Source of the DNA: Bacteroidota bacterium
GTDB taxonomy: Bacteria; Bacteroidota; Ignavibacteria; Ignavibacteriales; Melioribacteraceae
Length of the DNA stretch: 5,335 nt
Direction of reading: 5' to 3'
Assembly (NCBI GenBank): GCA_023381535.1
Contig: JAMCSN010000283.1
Location: forward strand, 1 to 5,335
Of the stretch, positions 1 through 4,900 are shown piece after piece. The translations under genes were made by a program, and so were the position numbers. Within the stretch, counting starts at the first letter, position 1, and the number at the start of each line of letters is the position of its first letter. Under the pieces are notes generated by a model. That model saw nothing but the letters and a program-made list of their open reading frames with translations. It searched no databases and had not been told where the DNA came from.

Positions 1-890
1 ACACCGGAAGATTAAGCGGAACAGGTTATTTATCAATTCTCCCAGTCGATCAAGGAATTGAACACAGTGCCGGCGCATCGTTTGCAAAAAATCCGGATTA
101 CTTCGATCCGGAAAATATTGTTAAACTCGCAATCGAAGGAGGCTGCAATGCAGTTGCATCGACGCTTGGCGTACTTGGTTCCGTTGCAAGAAAATATTCG
201 CACAAGATTCCGTTCATTGTAAAAATTAATCACAATGAACTGCTCACATTCCCGAACAAGTTTGATCAAATCATGTTCGCAAATGTTAAGCAGGCTTGGG
301 ATATGGGCGCGGCAGCCGTTGGCGCAACAATTTATTTCGGTTCGGATGAAAGCGCTCGTCAGATAATTGAAGTCAGTCAGGCATTTCAGCATGCGCACGA
401 ACTCGGAATGGCAACCATACTTTGGTGCTACTTGAGAAACAGCGCGTTCAAAAAAGATAAAGATTATCACGTGTCGGCAGATTTGACCGGACAGGCAAAT
501 CACCTCGGCGTAACAATCGAAGCGGACATTATTAAACAAAAGCTGCCGGAGAACAACGGCGGGTACACCGCACTCAATATGGGTAATTCTTCTTACGGAA
601 AAATTGATAAGCGTGTTTATTCCGAACTCACAACCGACCATCCGATTGATCTTACACGTTACCAGGTAATGAACAACTACATGGGTCGCGCAGGATTGAT
701 AAACAGCGGCGGCGCTTCCGGCGAAAACGATTTTGCCGAAGCTACTAAAACTGCAGTGATTAACAAACGCGCCGGAGGAATGGGATTGATCTCAGGACGC
801 AAAGCATTTCAGCGTCCAATGGCAGAAGGAGTAAAACTTCTGAATGCAATTCAAGATGTTTATTTGTGCAAGGATGTGACGATAGCTTGA
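1..890 (+). CDS. fbaB: Class I fructose-bisphosphate aldolase, FbaB/DhnA family (5' end outside window)
   Basis: Cleaves fructose-1,6-bisphosphate into glyceraldehyde-3-phosphate and dihydroxyacetone phosphate (reversible; cytosolic glycolysis/gluconeogenesis) through a Schiff-base lysine. The frame is open from base 3, giving 295 residues before TGA at 888-890; compared from memory with the roughly 350-residue E. coli FbaB, about 55 N-terminal residues are missing. Recognisable family blocks occur in order: [106 protein letters not shown], and a C-terminus ending in VTIA as in the E. coli enzyme. The lysines of DIIKQK (codons at 534-536 and 540-542) lie on the barrel strand expected to carry the Schiff-base lysine; which of the two is catalytic is inferred only. 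No frameshift is seen. An intrinsic terminator follows directly, so this is the last gene of its transcript. The archaeal-type aldolase/LsrF superfamily is the only alternative, and the close FbaB match argues against it. Confidence 0.96.
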   Translation, partial: TGRLSGTGYLSILPVDQGIEHSAGASFAKNPDYFDPENIVKLAIEGGCNAVASTLGVLGSVARKYSHKIPFIVKINHNELLTFPNKFDQIMFANVKQAWDMGAAAVGATIYFGSDESARQIIEVSQAFQHAHELGMATILWCYLRNSAFKKDKDYHVSADLTGQANHLGVTIEADIIKQKLPENNGGYTALNMGNSSYGKIDKRVYSELTTDHPIDLTRYQVMNNYMGRAGLINSGGASGENDFAEATKTAVINKRAGGMGLISGRKAFQRPMAEGVKLLNAIQDVYLCKDVTIA

Positions 891-916
891 GCTGATAAGC
901 GAAAGGTCGAAGTTAA

Positions 917-945
917 AGAATCCGGCTTTTGCCGGATTTTATTTT
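917..945 (+). terminator. Intrinsic terminator of the aldolase gene
   Basis: A perfect 8-bp stem, AATCCGGC (919-926) with GCCGGATT (931-938), closes a TTTT loop. It is extendable by a G-U pair and an A-T pair, and is followed by a T-rich run (TTTATTTT, 938-945). It lies 27 bases after the aldolase stop codon. The GC-rich stem plus T tract is the classic rho-independent form. Confidence 0.88.
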
Positions 946-979
946 AAAACAAAAACCCAATCCATTGCGAATTGGGTTT
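944..979 (-). terminator. Intrinsic terminator of the cytochrome c gene (minus strand)
   Basis: Read on the minus strand, AAACCCAAT (979-971) pairs perfectly with ATTGGGTTT (961-953) around a 9-nt loop. The stem is followed by a T-rich tail TTGTTTT down to base 944. It starts 28 bases past the cytochrome stop. Together with the aldolase terminator it forms a back-to-back convergent terminator pair; on the plus strand it may also act as a weak second stop. Confidence 0.82.
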
Positions 980-1006
980 GAACTTTCCGTCTATTGATTT
1001 TGACAA

Positions 1007-1429
1007 TTACCGCGTCAGCAAATACTCTGCAATTTTACCAAGTTGCTTCACATCCATATTGTTGAACGAGGGCATTACAACATTCTTAAACTGTTCGCGG
1101 TATTGTTGAAATCGAGCATCGCCGCTGTACGCCGAAGGATTCCGCAGATAATTGATTAGGGCGTCACGTGTCCAGTGTTCCTTAATATTCGCGAGCGCCG
1201 GTCCTATATTCGTTCCTTGCAGGTTATCACCGTGACATGAAATACATCCAATTTGTTTAACCAAGGTTGGTCCATCGGCATCTTCGGAAACTTGCGCCTG
1301 CTGATTCGCCATCTGACCCATCATCATTGGAGGAGTTGAAGATTCTTCTTTCATTGTGAGCCGTCCAAGCAGAAAAAGAATTAGAAACAATCCTAAAAAA
1401 GCAGCGACCCATTTTTGAGCATTCGTCAT
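1007..1429 (-). CDS. Membrane-anchored monohaem cytochrome c
   Basis: A 140-residue class I type c-type cytochrome, probably an electron carrier held on the outer face of the inner membrane. An uncleaved N-terminal anchor (about residues 7-23, AAFLGLFLILFLLG core) is followed by a flexible Met/Gln-rich linker (about 32-46) and the haem domain. The haem-binding motif CISCH is at residues 62-66, followed by a G-P-x-L element (76-79). The likely axial methionine is M119 in VVMPSF, and a C-terminal helix (LGKIAEYLL) completes the fold. The ATG at 1427-1429 is chosen because GAAAGG lies 10 nt upstream; an in-frame TTG at 1436-1438 would sit only 1 nt from that site. The gene is monocistronic or downstream of the four-helix-bundle cassette, with a Bacteroidota-type promoter candidate in front and its own terminator behind. 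It resembles the small cytochromes associated with terminal oxidases or alternative complex III, but no such partner is in the window, so its redox partners are unknown. Confidence 0.9.
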   Translation of the reverse strand: MTNAQKWVAAFLGLFLILFLLGRLTMKEESSTPPMMMGQMANQQAQVSEDADGPTLVKQIGCISCHGDNLQGTNIGPALANIKEHWTRDALINYLRNPSAYSGDARFQQYREQFKNVVMPSFNNMDVKQLGKIAEYLLTR

Positions 1430-1464
1430 TTGAAACAAGCCTTTCTATTGAAAAATTACTGTCG

Positions 1465-1496
1465 TAAAATTAGTGTGAAGAGGCATGAATAACAAA
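1465..1496 (-). promoter_or_regulatory. Candidate Bacteroidota-type promoter for the cytochrome c gene
   Basis: On the minus strand a TTTG (1496-1493) is followed after exactly 20 nt by TAATTTTA (1472-1465). This matches the Bacteroidota primary-sigma consensus (TTTG, 19-21 nt, TAnnTTTG) except for the last base. It lies 36 bases before the chosen ATG and outside the neighbouring repeat array, giving the cytochrome gene its own promoter independent of upstream genes. Assignment is by pattern only. Confidence 0.45.
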
Positions 1497-1502
1497 TGTT
1501 TT

Positions 1503-1534
1503 GGCTGTCGGCTATCAGCGTTAAGCTTTCAGCT
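1503..1534 (-). repeat. Degenerate heptamer array, left arm of inverted pair
   Basis: Read on the minus strand this is four and a half tandem heptamers of consensus RGCYGAN (AGCTGAA, AGCTTAA, CGCTGAT and so on). It overlaps the end of the four-helix-bundle gene, so the array itself encodes the last residues K-L-K-A and the TAA stop. Compared with the reverse-oriented right arm at 1899-1930 it matches at 23 of 32 aligned positions without gaps. Confidence 0.75.
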
Positions 1535-1874
1535 TTTTAATAAGGGCAGTCAAAGATTTTTTGATGTCCACCACACTTTGGTTTAAAACCACATACTTCG
1601 ACTCATCAATAAAGTTTAACTCTTTGGAAAAGAAAATCAGATACTCCGCCTCACTCGCAGAGCCAATAGCTATTTGAATGAATCGTGCGAAATCAGAATC
1701 ACTTCCTCTGCCGCAACCTTCGGCAATATTTGTTGGAATAGATAGAACCGATCTTCTAAGCTGCGAAGTAATTCCAAATAATTCTTCTTTTGGGAATGAT
1801 TTGCTAATTCGAAAAACATCCAGAGCAAGTTCATGTGCTTTTAACCAAACTTTTAAATCTCTAAAATTCTTCAT
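1521..1874 (-). CDS. Four-helix-bundle protein (23S rRNA intervening-sequence protein family)
   Basis: A 117-residue protein of the four-helix-bundle family found in 23S rRNA intervening sequences (S23/IVP type; the Avd accessory proteins of diversity-generating retroelements are structurally related). Family hallmarks, in order, are the N-terminal FRDLKVWLKAHELALDVF helix, the SQLRRSVLSIPTNIAEGCGR signature (residues about 37-56, with the invariant IAEG), FARFIQIAIGSASEAEYLI, and a final amphipathic lysine-rich helix ending KKLKA. Length is normal for the family and no frameshift is seen. The start is firm: GGAGG lies 8 nt before the ATG. No reverse transcriptase or template/variable repeat is present, so a retroelement Avd role is not supported. 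Family members form oligomeric helical bundles and bind RNA or DNA through basic surfaces; the function of solo copies is unknown. The 3' end is made of the flanking heptamer array. Confidence 0.92.
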   Translation of the reverse strand: MKNFRDLKVWLKAHELALDVFRISKSFPKEELFGITSQLRRSVLSIPTNIAEGCGRGSDSDFARFIQIAIGSASEAEYLIFFSKELNFIDESKYVVLNQSVVDIKKSLTALIKKLKA

Positions 1875-1882
1875 CCCGATTT

Positions 1883-1887
1883 CCTCC
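1883..1887 (-). promoter_or_regulatory. Strong Shine-Dalgarno of the four-helix-bundle gene
   Basis: On the minus strand the run AAGGGAGGAAAT precedes the ATG at 1874, with GGAGG spaced 8 nt. It is the only canonical strong ribosome binding site in the window; the amidase and both pilin-like genes have none. This fixes the start and suggests that the cassette carries its own translation signal. A TTTATAAA run between this site and the right heptamer array could supply a -10 element. Confidence 0.75.
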
Positions 1888-1898
1888 CTTTATAAATT

Positions 1899-1930
1899 AG
1901 CTGATAGCTGAGCGCCGAAGGCTGAATGCC
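1899..1930 (+). repeat. Degenerate heptamer array, right arm of inverted pair
   Basis: Tandem heptamers AGCTGAT, AGCTGAG, CGCCGAA, GGCTGAA and a partial unit, consensus RGCYGAN, are inverted relative to the array at 1503-1534. The array fills the space between the amidase stop codon (5 bases away) and the leader of the four-helix-bundle gene. AGCT-N3-AGCT sub-palindromes give it local hairpin potential. Confidence 0.75.
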
Positions 1931-1935
1931 ACCTT

Positions 1936-3540
1936 CTAGTTATTTATCTCCTTATCATAGTAAGTTTTGTACTGCTTCACAGCAGAAAAAATAGCTTGAG
2001 CAATTTCTTTTTGTCCAGATGAACTTGCGAGGTAAGCTTCATCTTTTCGGTTCGAGAGAAATCCCGTTTCGATTAGAACACCAGGCATAGACGCGCCGAC
2101 AAGCACATAAAAGCCCGCCTGCTTAACTCCGAGAGAAGGGATTTCTACCAATCGTTTCCAATCTTGATTCAAGAAATCGGAAAATCTTTCTGAGTAGCGC
2201 ATGTACTGCGAATGCGCCATGCTGACAAGAATAAAATTTTCATCGGTTAACTTTTGATAACGCTTCGGATTGTCTTCGTACTTTATAACGCTGTTTTCAA
2301 ATTCCGCAATTTGAATGGCCTGTTTGGTTCTGCCCGGACGTAAAAGGTAAACTTCAAAACCGCCTGTGGGAATATTTTTTGCCTCAGTTGAATTGCAGTG
2401 GATAGAAATAAACAATTTGCCGCCGTTTTCATTTGCGATCTTGCCGCGTTTATACAGCTCGATAAACTCATCTGTCTTTCTTGTGTAGATAACTTTTACA
2501 TCAGGAAGATTTTTTTCGATCAATTTGCCGAGTTTAAGTGCGACGTCAAGATTTACATTTTTTTCTTTAACACCGGTAATGCCTATTGCGCCGGGATCTT
2601 TGCCGCCGTGTCCCGCGTCAATAACTACCGCATCAAAAATCCATTTCGATTTTGCATTCTCTATCTCGGGCGACGCCGCAAAAAGTTTGTTGTGAATTGT
2701 TATGAGTATATCGTTACTCTCAACATCCTGAAACGCTTCCGATGACGAATAACCGTCGGCAAGATCAAACTCCAACTGAATATTTTTTTTGCCGACAACA
2801 ATTTTCTTAAACGACTTTACCAAACCCGCAGCGTTAACGGAATTTTGGATTCCAGGCTGAACCGTAACGCCGTTCAAGAAAACATTCAATGTGCCGTCTG
2901 TAATAGATTGTCTCGGAATCACCGGAAGTTTTCTGCTTGCCTTCAATCTTATCAAAGTACCATTCGACTTATCTTCAACCGTTACGCCGTAAATATCGTA
3001 TGGACTTGCCGTCGTAGAAGGAGCCGGTTCAACTGTTTGCTGTTGTTTTTCTGTTGCAGCCGGTTTCGGCTCTACAGCGATTGTCGTCGGGCTAAATGGC
3101 TTTTGAGTGATCGTTAAGTTTTTTGTAGAACTGTCGTACTCCAACATTTGCCCATAACCCACGTTTAGATATTCGATACAATAAACCAGCGGGATAAAAA
3201 CGTCATCGTTTATTAAGAGCGTAGAGATAGGAATTTGAAAACTTGTTTGAGTATTATCGGATTTTCTTTGAACAACAATGAATTGATTCTTCGCAGTGAA
3301 CTTAAGCGAATAGTCTTTAAACTTAATTTCGATCTTGTTCGTTTCAGGATTGTAAAATTGATTTGCAGAAAGTAACTGCGCCAATTCCTTCGACGAGACG
3401 AAATCTATCCCGTTACGAACTATGTATGACAGGTTAGCTTGACCGCCGGGTGTGGACACAGTAATCTTGTACAGCCTCTGCGGAAAAACAACTCCGGAAA
3501 GAAATAGTAGGAGCAGAAAAAATTTATATGCCTTCATCAT
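1936..3540 (-). CDS. Secreted N-acetylmuramoyl-L-alanine amidase (Amidase_3) with Cu-amine-oxidase-N-like and AMIN-like domains
   Basis: A zinc amidase cutting the bond between N-acetylmuramic acid and L-alanine in peptidoglycan, acting in the periplasm, typically in daughter-cell separation. Its 534 residues comprise a signal peptide (about 1-21, hydrophobic LLLLLFLSGVVF), a copper-amine-oxidase-N-like beta domain (about 25-147, ending YDSSTKNLTI), a Pro/Thr/Gln-rich linker (about 149-180), an AMIN-like envelope-targeting domain (about 182-284), and the Amidase_3 domain (about 302-528). Visible catalytic elements are VIDAGHGGKDPGAIG with zinc ligand H311, E326, FISIHCNS with H381, and catalytic E491 in VLIETGFLSN; all are present, so an active enzyme is expected. 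A helical insert (about 412-465) between H381 and E491 resembles the inhibitory helix of AmiA/B/C-type amidases, suggesting control by an activator such as an EnvC/NlpD-like protein (inference). Two ATGs occur in tandem (3538-3540, 3535-3537); the first is used. No Shine-Dalgarno is seen, and translation is probably coupled to the upstream gene ending at 3544. Confidence 0.94.
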   Translation of the reverse strand: MMKAYKFFLLLLFLSGVVFPQRLYKITVSTPGGQANLSYIVRNGIDFVSSKELAQLLSANQFYNPETNKIEIKFKDYSLKFTAKNQFIVVQRKSDNTQTSFQIPISTLLINDDVFIPLVYCIEYLNVGYGQMLEYDSSTKNLTITQKPFSPTTIAVEPKPAATEKQQQTVEPAPSTTASPYDIYGVTVEDKSNGTLIRLKASRKLPVIPRQSITDGTLNVFLNGVTVQPGIQNSVNAAGLVKSFKKIVVGKKNIQLEFDLADGYSSSEAFQDVESNDILITIHNKLFAASPEIENAKSKWIFDAVVIDAGHGGKDPGAIGITGVKEKNVNLDVALKLGKLIEKNLPDVKVIYTRKTDEFIELYKRGKIANENGGKLFISIHCNSTEAKNIPTGGFEVYLLRPGRTKQAIQIAEFENSVIKYEDNPKRYQKLTDENFILVSMAHSQYMRYSERFSDFLNQDWKRLVEIPSLGVKQAGFYVLVGASMPGVLIETGFLSNRKDEAYLASSSGQKEIAQAIFSAVKQYKTYYDKEINN

Positions 3541-3543
3541 TCA

Positions 3544-4131
3544 CTAACCAATAAACGGAAGCATGAAGCCGCTTCTTTTTTTATAGCTAACAAACCGATT
3601 ACCAAAATGCTTCAGCAAAATTTTTTCTTCAAGTCGTGCTCTAAGTATGAAAAGCGGAATCTCGATAAAAATTACGACCGGTGTTACAATGTAACTTAAC
3701 AGCGCAACGCCAGCGCCCAAATCGCTTAGCAGCTGACTTAAATACTGTGGGTGACGTATGAACCGGTACAAACCTTTTTCAACCAACTCATGTTCCTTAA
3801 TAACAACAACATCTTGCGAGTAGAACTTTCCAAGAGATTTATATGAGAGCACCTGAACCCATGAGAAAAAAACAAAAGCAATTAATCCAATAATTCGTAA
3901 AGTAGAATACTGAGCTTCATAACTTGCCGGCAAAGTACCAACCTTAAAAATGCTGACAATCGTAAGAATTAAAACCACAGCTGCAACATTTGGCGGAACC
4001 TTTTGAAGGTAAGAAACCGGTCTGTCAATGACTTTCGTAACAGAAGTTTTAAGACCTTTCTTTGCGCCGGAATAGTTGGCGCTCATCGAAACAAATAAAT
4101 TTATCGCTAACAGCAGATTAATCGGATCCAT
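3544..4131 (-). CDS. Isoprenylcysteine carboxyl methyltransferase-like integral membrane protein
   Basis: A 195-residue membrane protein of the ICMT/PEMT-like methyltransferase superfamily, predicted to use S-adenosylmethionine on a membrane-embedded substrate; the bacterial substrate is unknown. Hydrophobic segments are at about 4-18, 48-65, 80-97 and a long double pass at about 137-163. The diagnostic C-terminal motif GLYRFIRHPQYL (120-131) is followed by R-x-x-L-E-E (about 164-169) and H-F-G-N-R-F-x-x-Y-K (175-184), as in the family's SAM/lipid pocket. Start: ATG at 4129-4131 with AAGAAA 8 nt upstream is preferred over an in-frame TTG two codons earlier (4137). The gene heads the minus-strand unit, its TAG stop lying 3 nt before the amidase start, so the two are probably one operon. 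A link to envelope or lipid modification is suggested only by that pairing. Protein prenylation itself is not expected in bacteria. Confidence 0.85.
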   Translation of the reverse strand: MDPINLLLAINLFVSMSANYSGAKKGLKTSVTKVIDRPVSYLQKVPPNVAAVVLILTIVSIFKVGTLPASYEAQYSTLRIIGLIAFVFFSWVQVLSYKSLGKFYSQDVVVIKEHELVEKGLYRFIRHPQYLSQLLSDLGAGVALLSYIVTPVVIFIEIPLFILRARLEEKILLKHFGNRFVSYKKRSGFMLPFIG

Positions 4132-4234
4132 ATTCAATATTTCTTGTTGAAATCGACGGGTTCAATATAACAACTTTGATCTAAATATAAATTTCACTCG
4201 AATTCTAACTAGTTACGTGTAGTTTCTACTGATT

Positions 4235-4242
4235 TACTTTTG
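4235..4242 (+). promoter_or_regulatory. Possible Bacteroidota -7 element upstream of the pilin-like genes
   Basis: TACTTTTG matches the Bacteroidota -7 consensus TAnnTTTG exactly, but no TTTG lies 19-21 nt upstream. If used it would give a leader of about 160 nt containing both hairpins described for this region. It competes with the TATAAT at 4381-4386. Confidence 0.25.
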
Positions 4243-4264
4243 AACGAACCATCTGTCCAAACCG

Positions 4265-4295
4265 AATGTTGTTTTTGTCGGCGTTTTTCAACATT
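4265..4295. repeat. Short inverted repeat (7-bp stem, 17-nt loop)
   Basis: AATGTTG (4265-4271) and CAACATT (4289-4295) are perfectly complementary, and a G-U pair could extend the stem. The loop is T-rich. The stem is AT-rich and followed by only two more T residues on the plus strand, so it is a poor terminator; an operator or leader hairpin is possible. Confidence 0.4.
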
Positions 4296-4342
4296 TTGAT
4301 CTGCACAATAATTGATTCCTAGAATGATTGCTCTTTCCACAA

Positions 4343-4407
4343 TTTACGGTTGCTGTTGTTTCAAAGCACAAATTTCAAATTATAATTAAGGTAAATTTCA
4401 CCGTAAA
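4343..4407. repeat. 8-bp inverted repeat flanking a TATAAT box before the pilin-like genes
   Basis: TTTACGGT (4343-4350) is perfectly complementary to ACCGTAAA (4400-4407), 49 nt apart. The right arm ends two bases before the ATG at 4410, and the interval contains TATAAT at 4381-4386. It could be a paired operator. If transcription starts upstream of 4343, it could be an RNA stem masking the start codon. Confidence 0.4.
4381..4386 (+). promoter_or_regulatory. TATAAT -10-like box before the pilin-like genes
   Basis: This is a perfect TATAAT, 23 nt before the start codon at 4410. No good -35 hexamer lies 16-18 nt upstream (GTTTCA at 17 nt). In an AT-rich intergenic region this may be chance. 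Confidence 0.25.
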
Positions 4408-4409
4408 AT

Positions 4410-4895
4410 ATGGGCACTCAACAAATTATATTGGTCATTGGCGGAATGGTTCTACTTGGTCTTCTCGCGTTAACTTTCTACAATTCCTACAATACAAAGA
4501 CTGATCTTGACATTTATAACCAAGCTATTATTACCGCGTCTGGTATCGGTCAGTCTATGATTGATGAGATACAAGCAAAATCATTTGACGAGAAGACGGT
4601 TTCAAAAAGGGTGAATAATGTTTCTCAACTTACTGCCGTCGGTGCACTCGGCCCCGATTCCAGTGAAACTTCCCCGGCAAATTATGACGACATTGACGAT
4701 TACAAAAATTACGTGCGGTTGGATACACTGAATACACTGGGAGTTTTTACAACAAAAGTTGACGTTAATTACTCGGTGAAATTAAATCCGAACCAGATTA
4801 GTTCTTCACAAACATTCGCCAAACGAATCGATGTTTTTGTTACCAATACTTATTTAAAAGACACACTGAAACTAAATTCAATTTCAACTTATTAA
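4410..4895 (+). CDS. MshD/PilV-like minor pilin-type protein, non-canonical leader
   Basis: A 161-residue protein with an N-terminal hydrophobic helix (about 6-24, IILVIGGMVLLGLLALTFY) beginning almost at the initiator, then an extracytoplasmic domain. Similarity to minor pilins/pseudopilins of the MshD/PilV kind is suggested by the post-membrane helix ASGIGQSMIDEIQAKSFDE (about 43-61), the acidic YDDIDDYKNYV segment (92-102), and a final beta region with V-D-V-N-Y-S-V and KRIDVFVTN (about 117-146). All are typical in order and spacing. It lacks the usual prepilin peptidase site (G followed by F-T-L-I-E), and no charged leader precedes the helix, so processing is doubtful. No Shine-Dalgarno is seen. 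A second protein of similar layout starts 5 nt downstream, implying co-transcription. An unrelated single-pass envelope protein is the alternative. Confidence 0.75.
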   Translation: MGTQQIILVIGGMVLLGLLALTFYNSYNTKTDLDIYNQAIITASGIGQSMIDEIQAKSFDEKTVSKRVNNVSQLTAVGALGPDSSETSPANYDDIDDYKNYVRLDTLNTLGVFTTKVDVNYSVKLNPNQISSSQTFAKRIDVFVTNTYLKDTLKLNSISTY

Positions 4896-4900
4896 GCGTT

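Larger units (their letters stand above)
1503..1930. mobile_element. Candidate four-helix-bundle cassette bounded by inverted heptamer arrays
   Basis: A 428-bp unit consists of one gene (four-helix-bundle protein) between two 32-bp imperfect inverted repeats (1503-1534 and 1899-1930). It sits between the amidase stop (array begins 5 bases past it) and the cytochrome promoter. Intervening sequences in bacterial 23S rRNA encode proteins of the same family and also have complementary ends, so an intervening-sequence-like element outside rRNA is a reasonable reading. No target-site duplication or transposase is visible, so mobility is inferred only. Confidence 0.35.
4132..4409. other. Divergent intergenic region with short repeats and weak promoter-like sites
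   Basis: These 278 bases separate divergent genes. I find no ORF or RNA gene here. It contains a 10-base direct repeat TAAATTTCAC (4188-4197 and 4392-4401) with a looser copy at 4369-4378, a 7-bp hairpin (4265-4295), an 8-bp inverted repeat (4343-4350 with 4400-4407), and an exact TAnnTTTG match (TACTTTTG, 4235-4242). For the minus-strand operon TATATT (4169-4164) is a possible -10, without a good -35 partner. Confidence 0.6.

Noticed and set aside
33..641. 202-codon open frame on the minus strand
   Set aside because: It lies wholly antisense to the aldolase, whose protein motifs are unmistakable. Its translation is Cys/Arg/Asn-rich with no recognisable domain.
273..890. ATG at 273 as the true start of the aldolase
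   Set aside because: The same frame stays open to base 3 and encodes conserved aldolase blocks ([16 protein letters not shown]) upstream of this ATG, so the real start is outside the window.
1436..1438. TTG start for the cytochrome c gene
   Set aside because: It would sit 1 nt from the GAAAGG site; the ATG three codons further in has workable 10-nt spacing.
1521..1874. Accessory variability determinant (Avd) of a diversity-generating retroelement
   Set aside because: The fold family is related, but there is no reverse transcriptase and no template/variable repeat pair in the window. The flanking heptamers are not a template repeat.
1678..1911. 77-codon plus-strand frame opposite the four-helix-bundle gene
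   Set aside because: Antisense shadow of the four-helix-bundle gene with no domain; it also runs into the repeat array.
1503..1930. CRISPR-like array
   Set aside because: The repeats are contiguous degenerate heptamers without spacers, at only two sites in opposite orientation.
2283..2471. 62-codon minus-strand frame inside the amidase
   Set aside because: Out-of-frame overlap of the conserved FISIHCNS region of the amidase, with no independent start signal.
2398..2745. 115-codon plus-strand frame within the amidase region
   Set aside because: Antisense to the catalytic domain of the amidase; low-complexity Phe/Cys/Tyr-rich translation.
2845..3117. 90-codon plus-strand frame inside the amidase
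   Set aside because: Antisense shadow, Arg/Cys-rich, with no similarity to any family I know.
4265..4295. Intrinsic terminator in the divergent intergenic region
   Set aside because: The 7-bp stem is AT-rich with a 17-nt loop and a very short T run; no gene in the window ends just before it on either strand.
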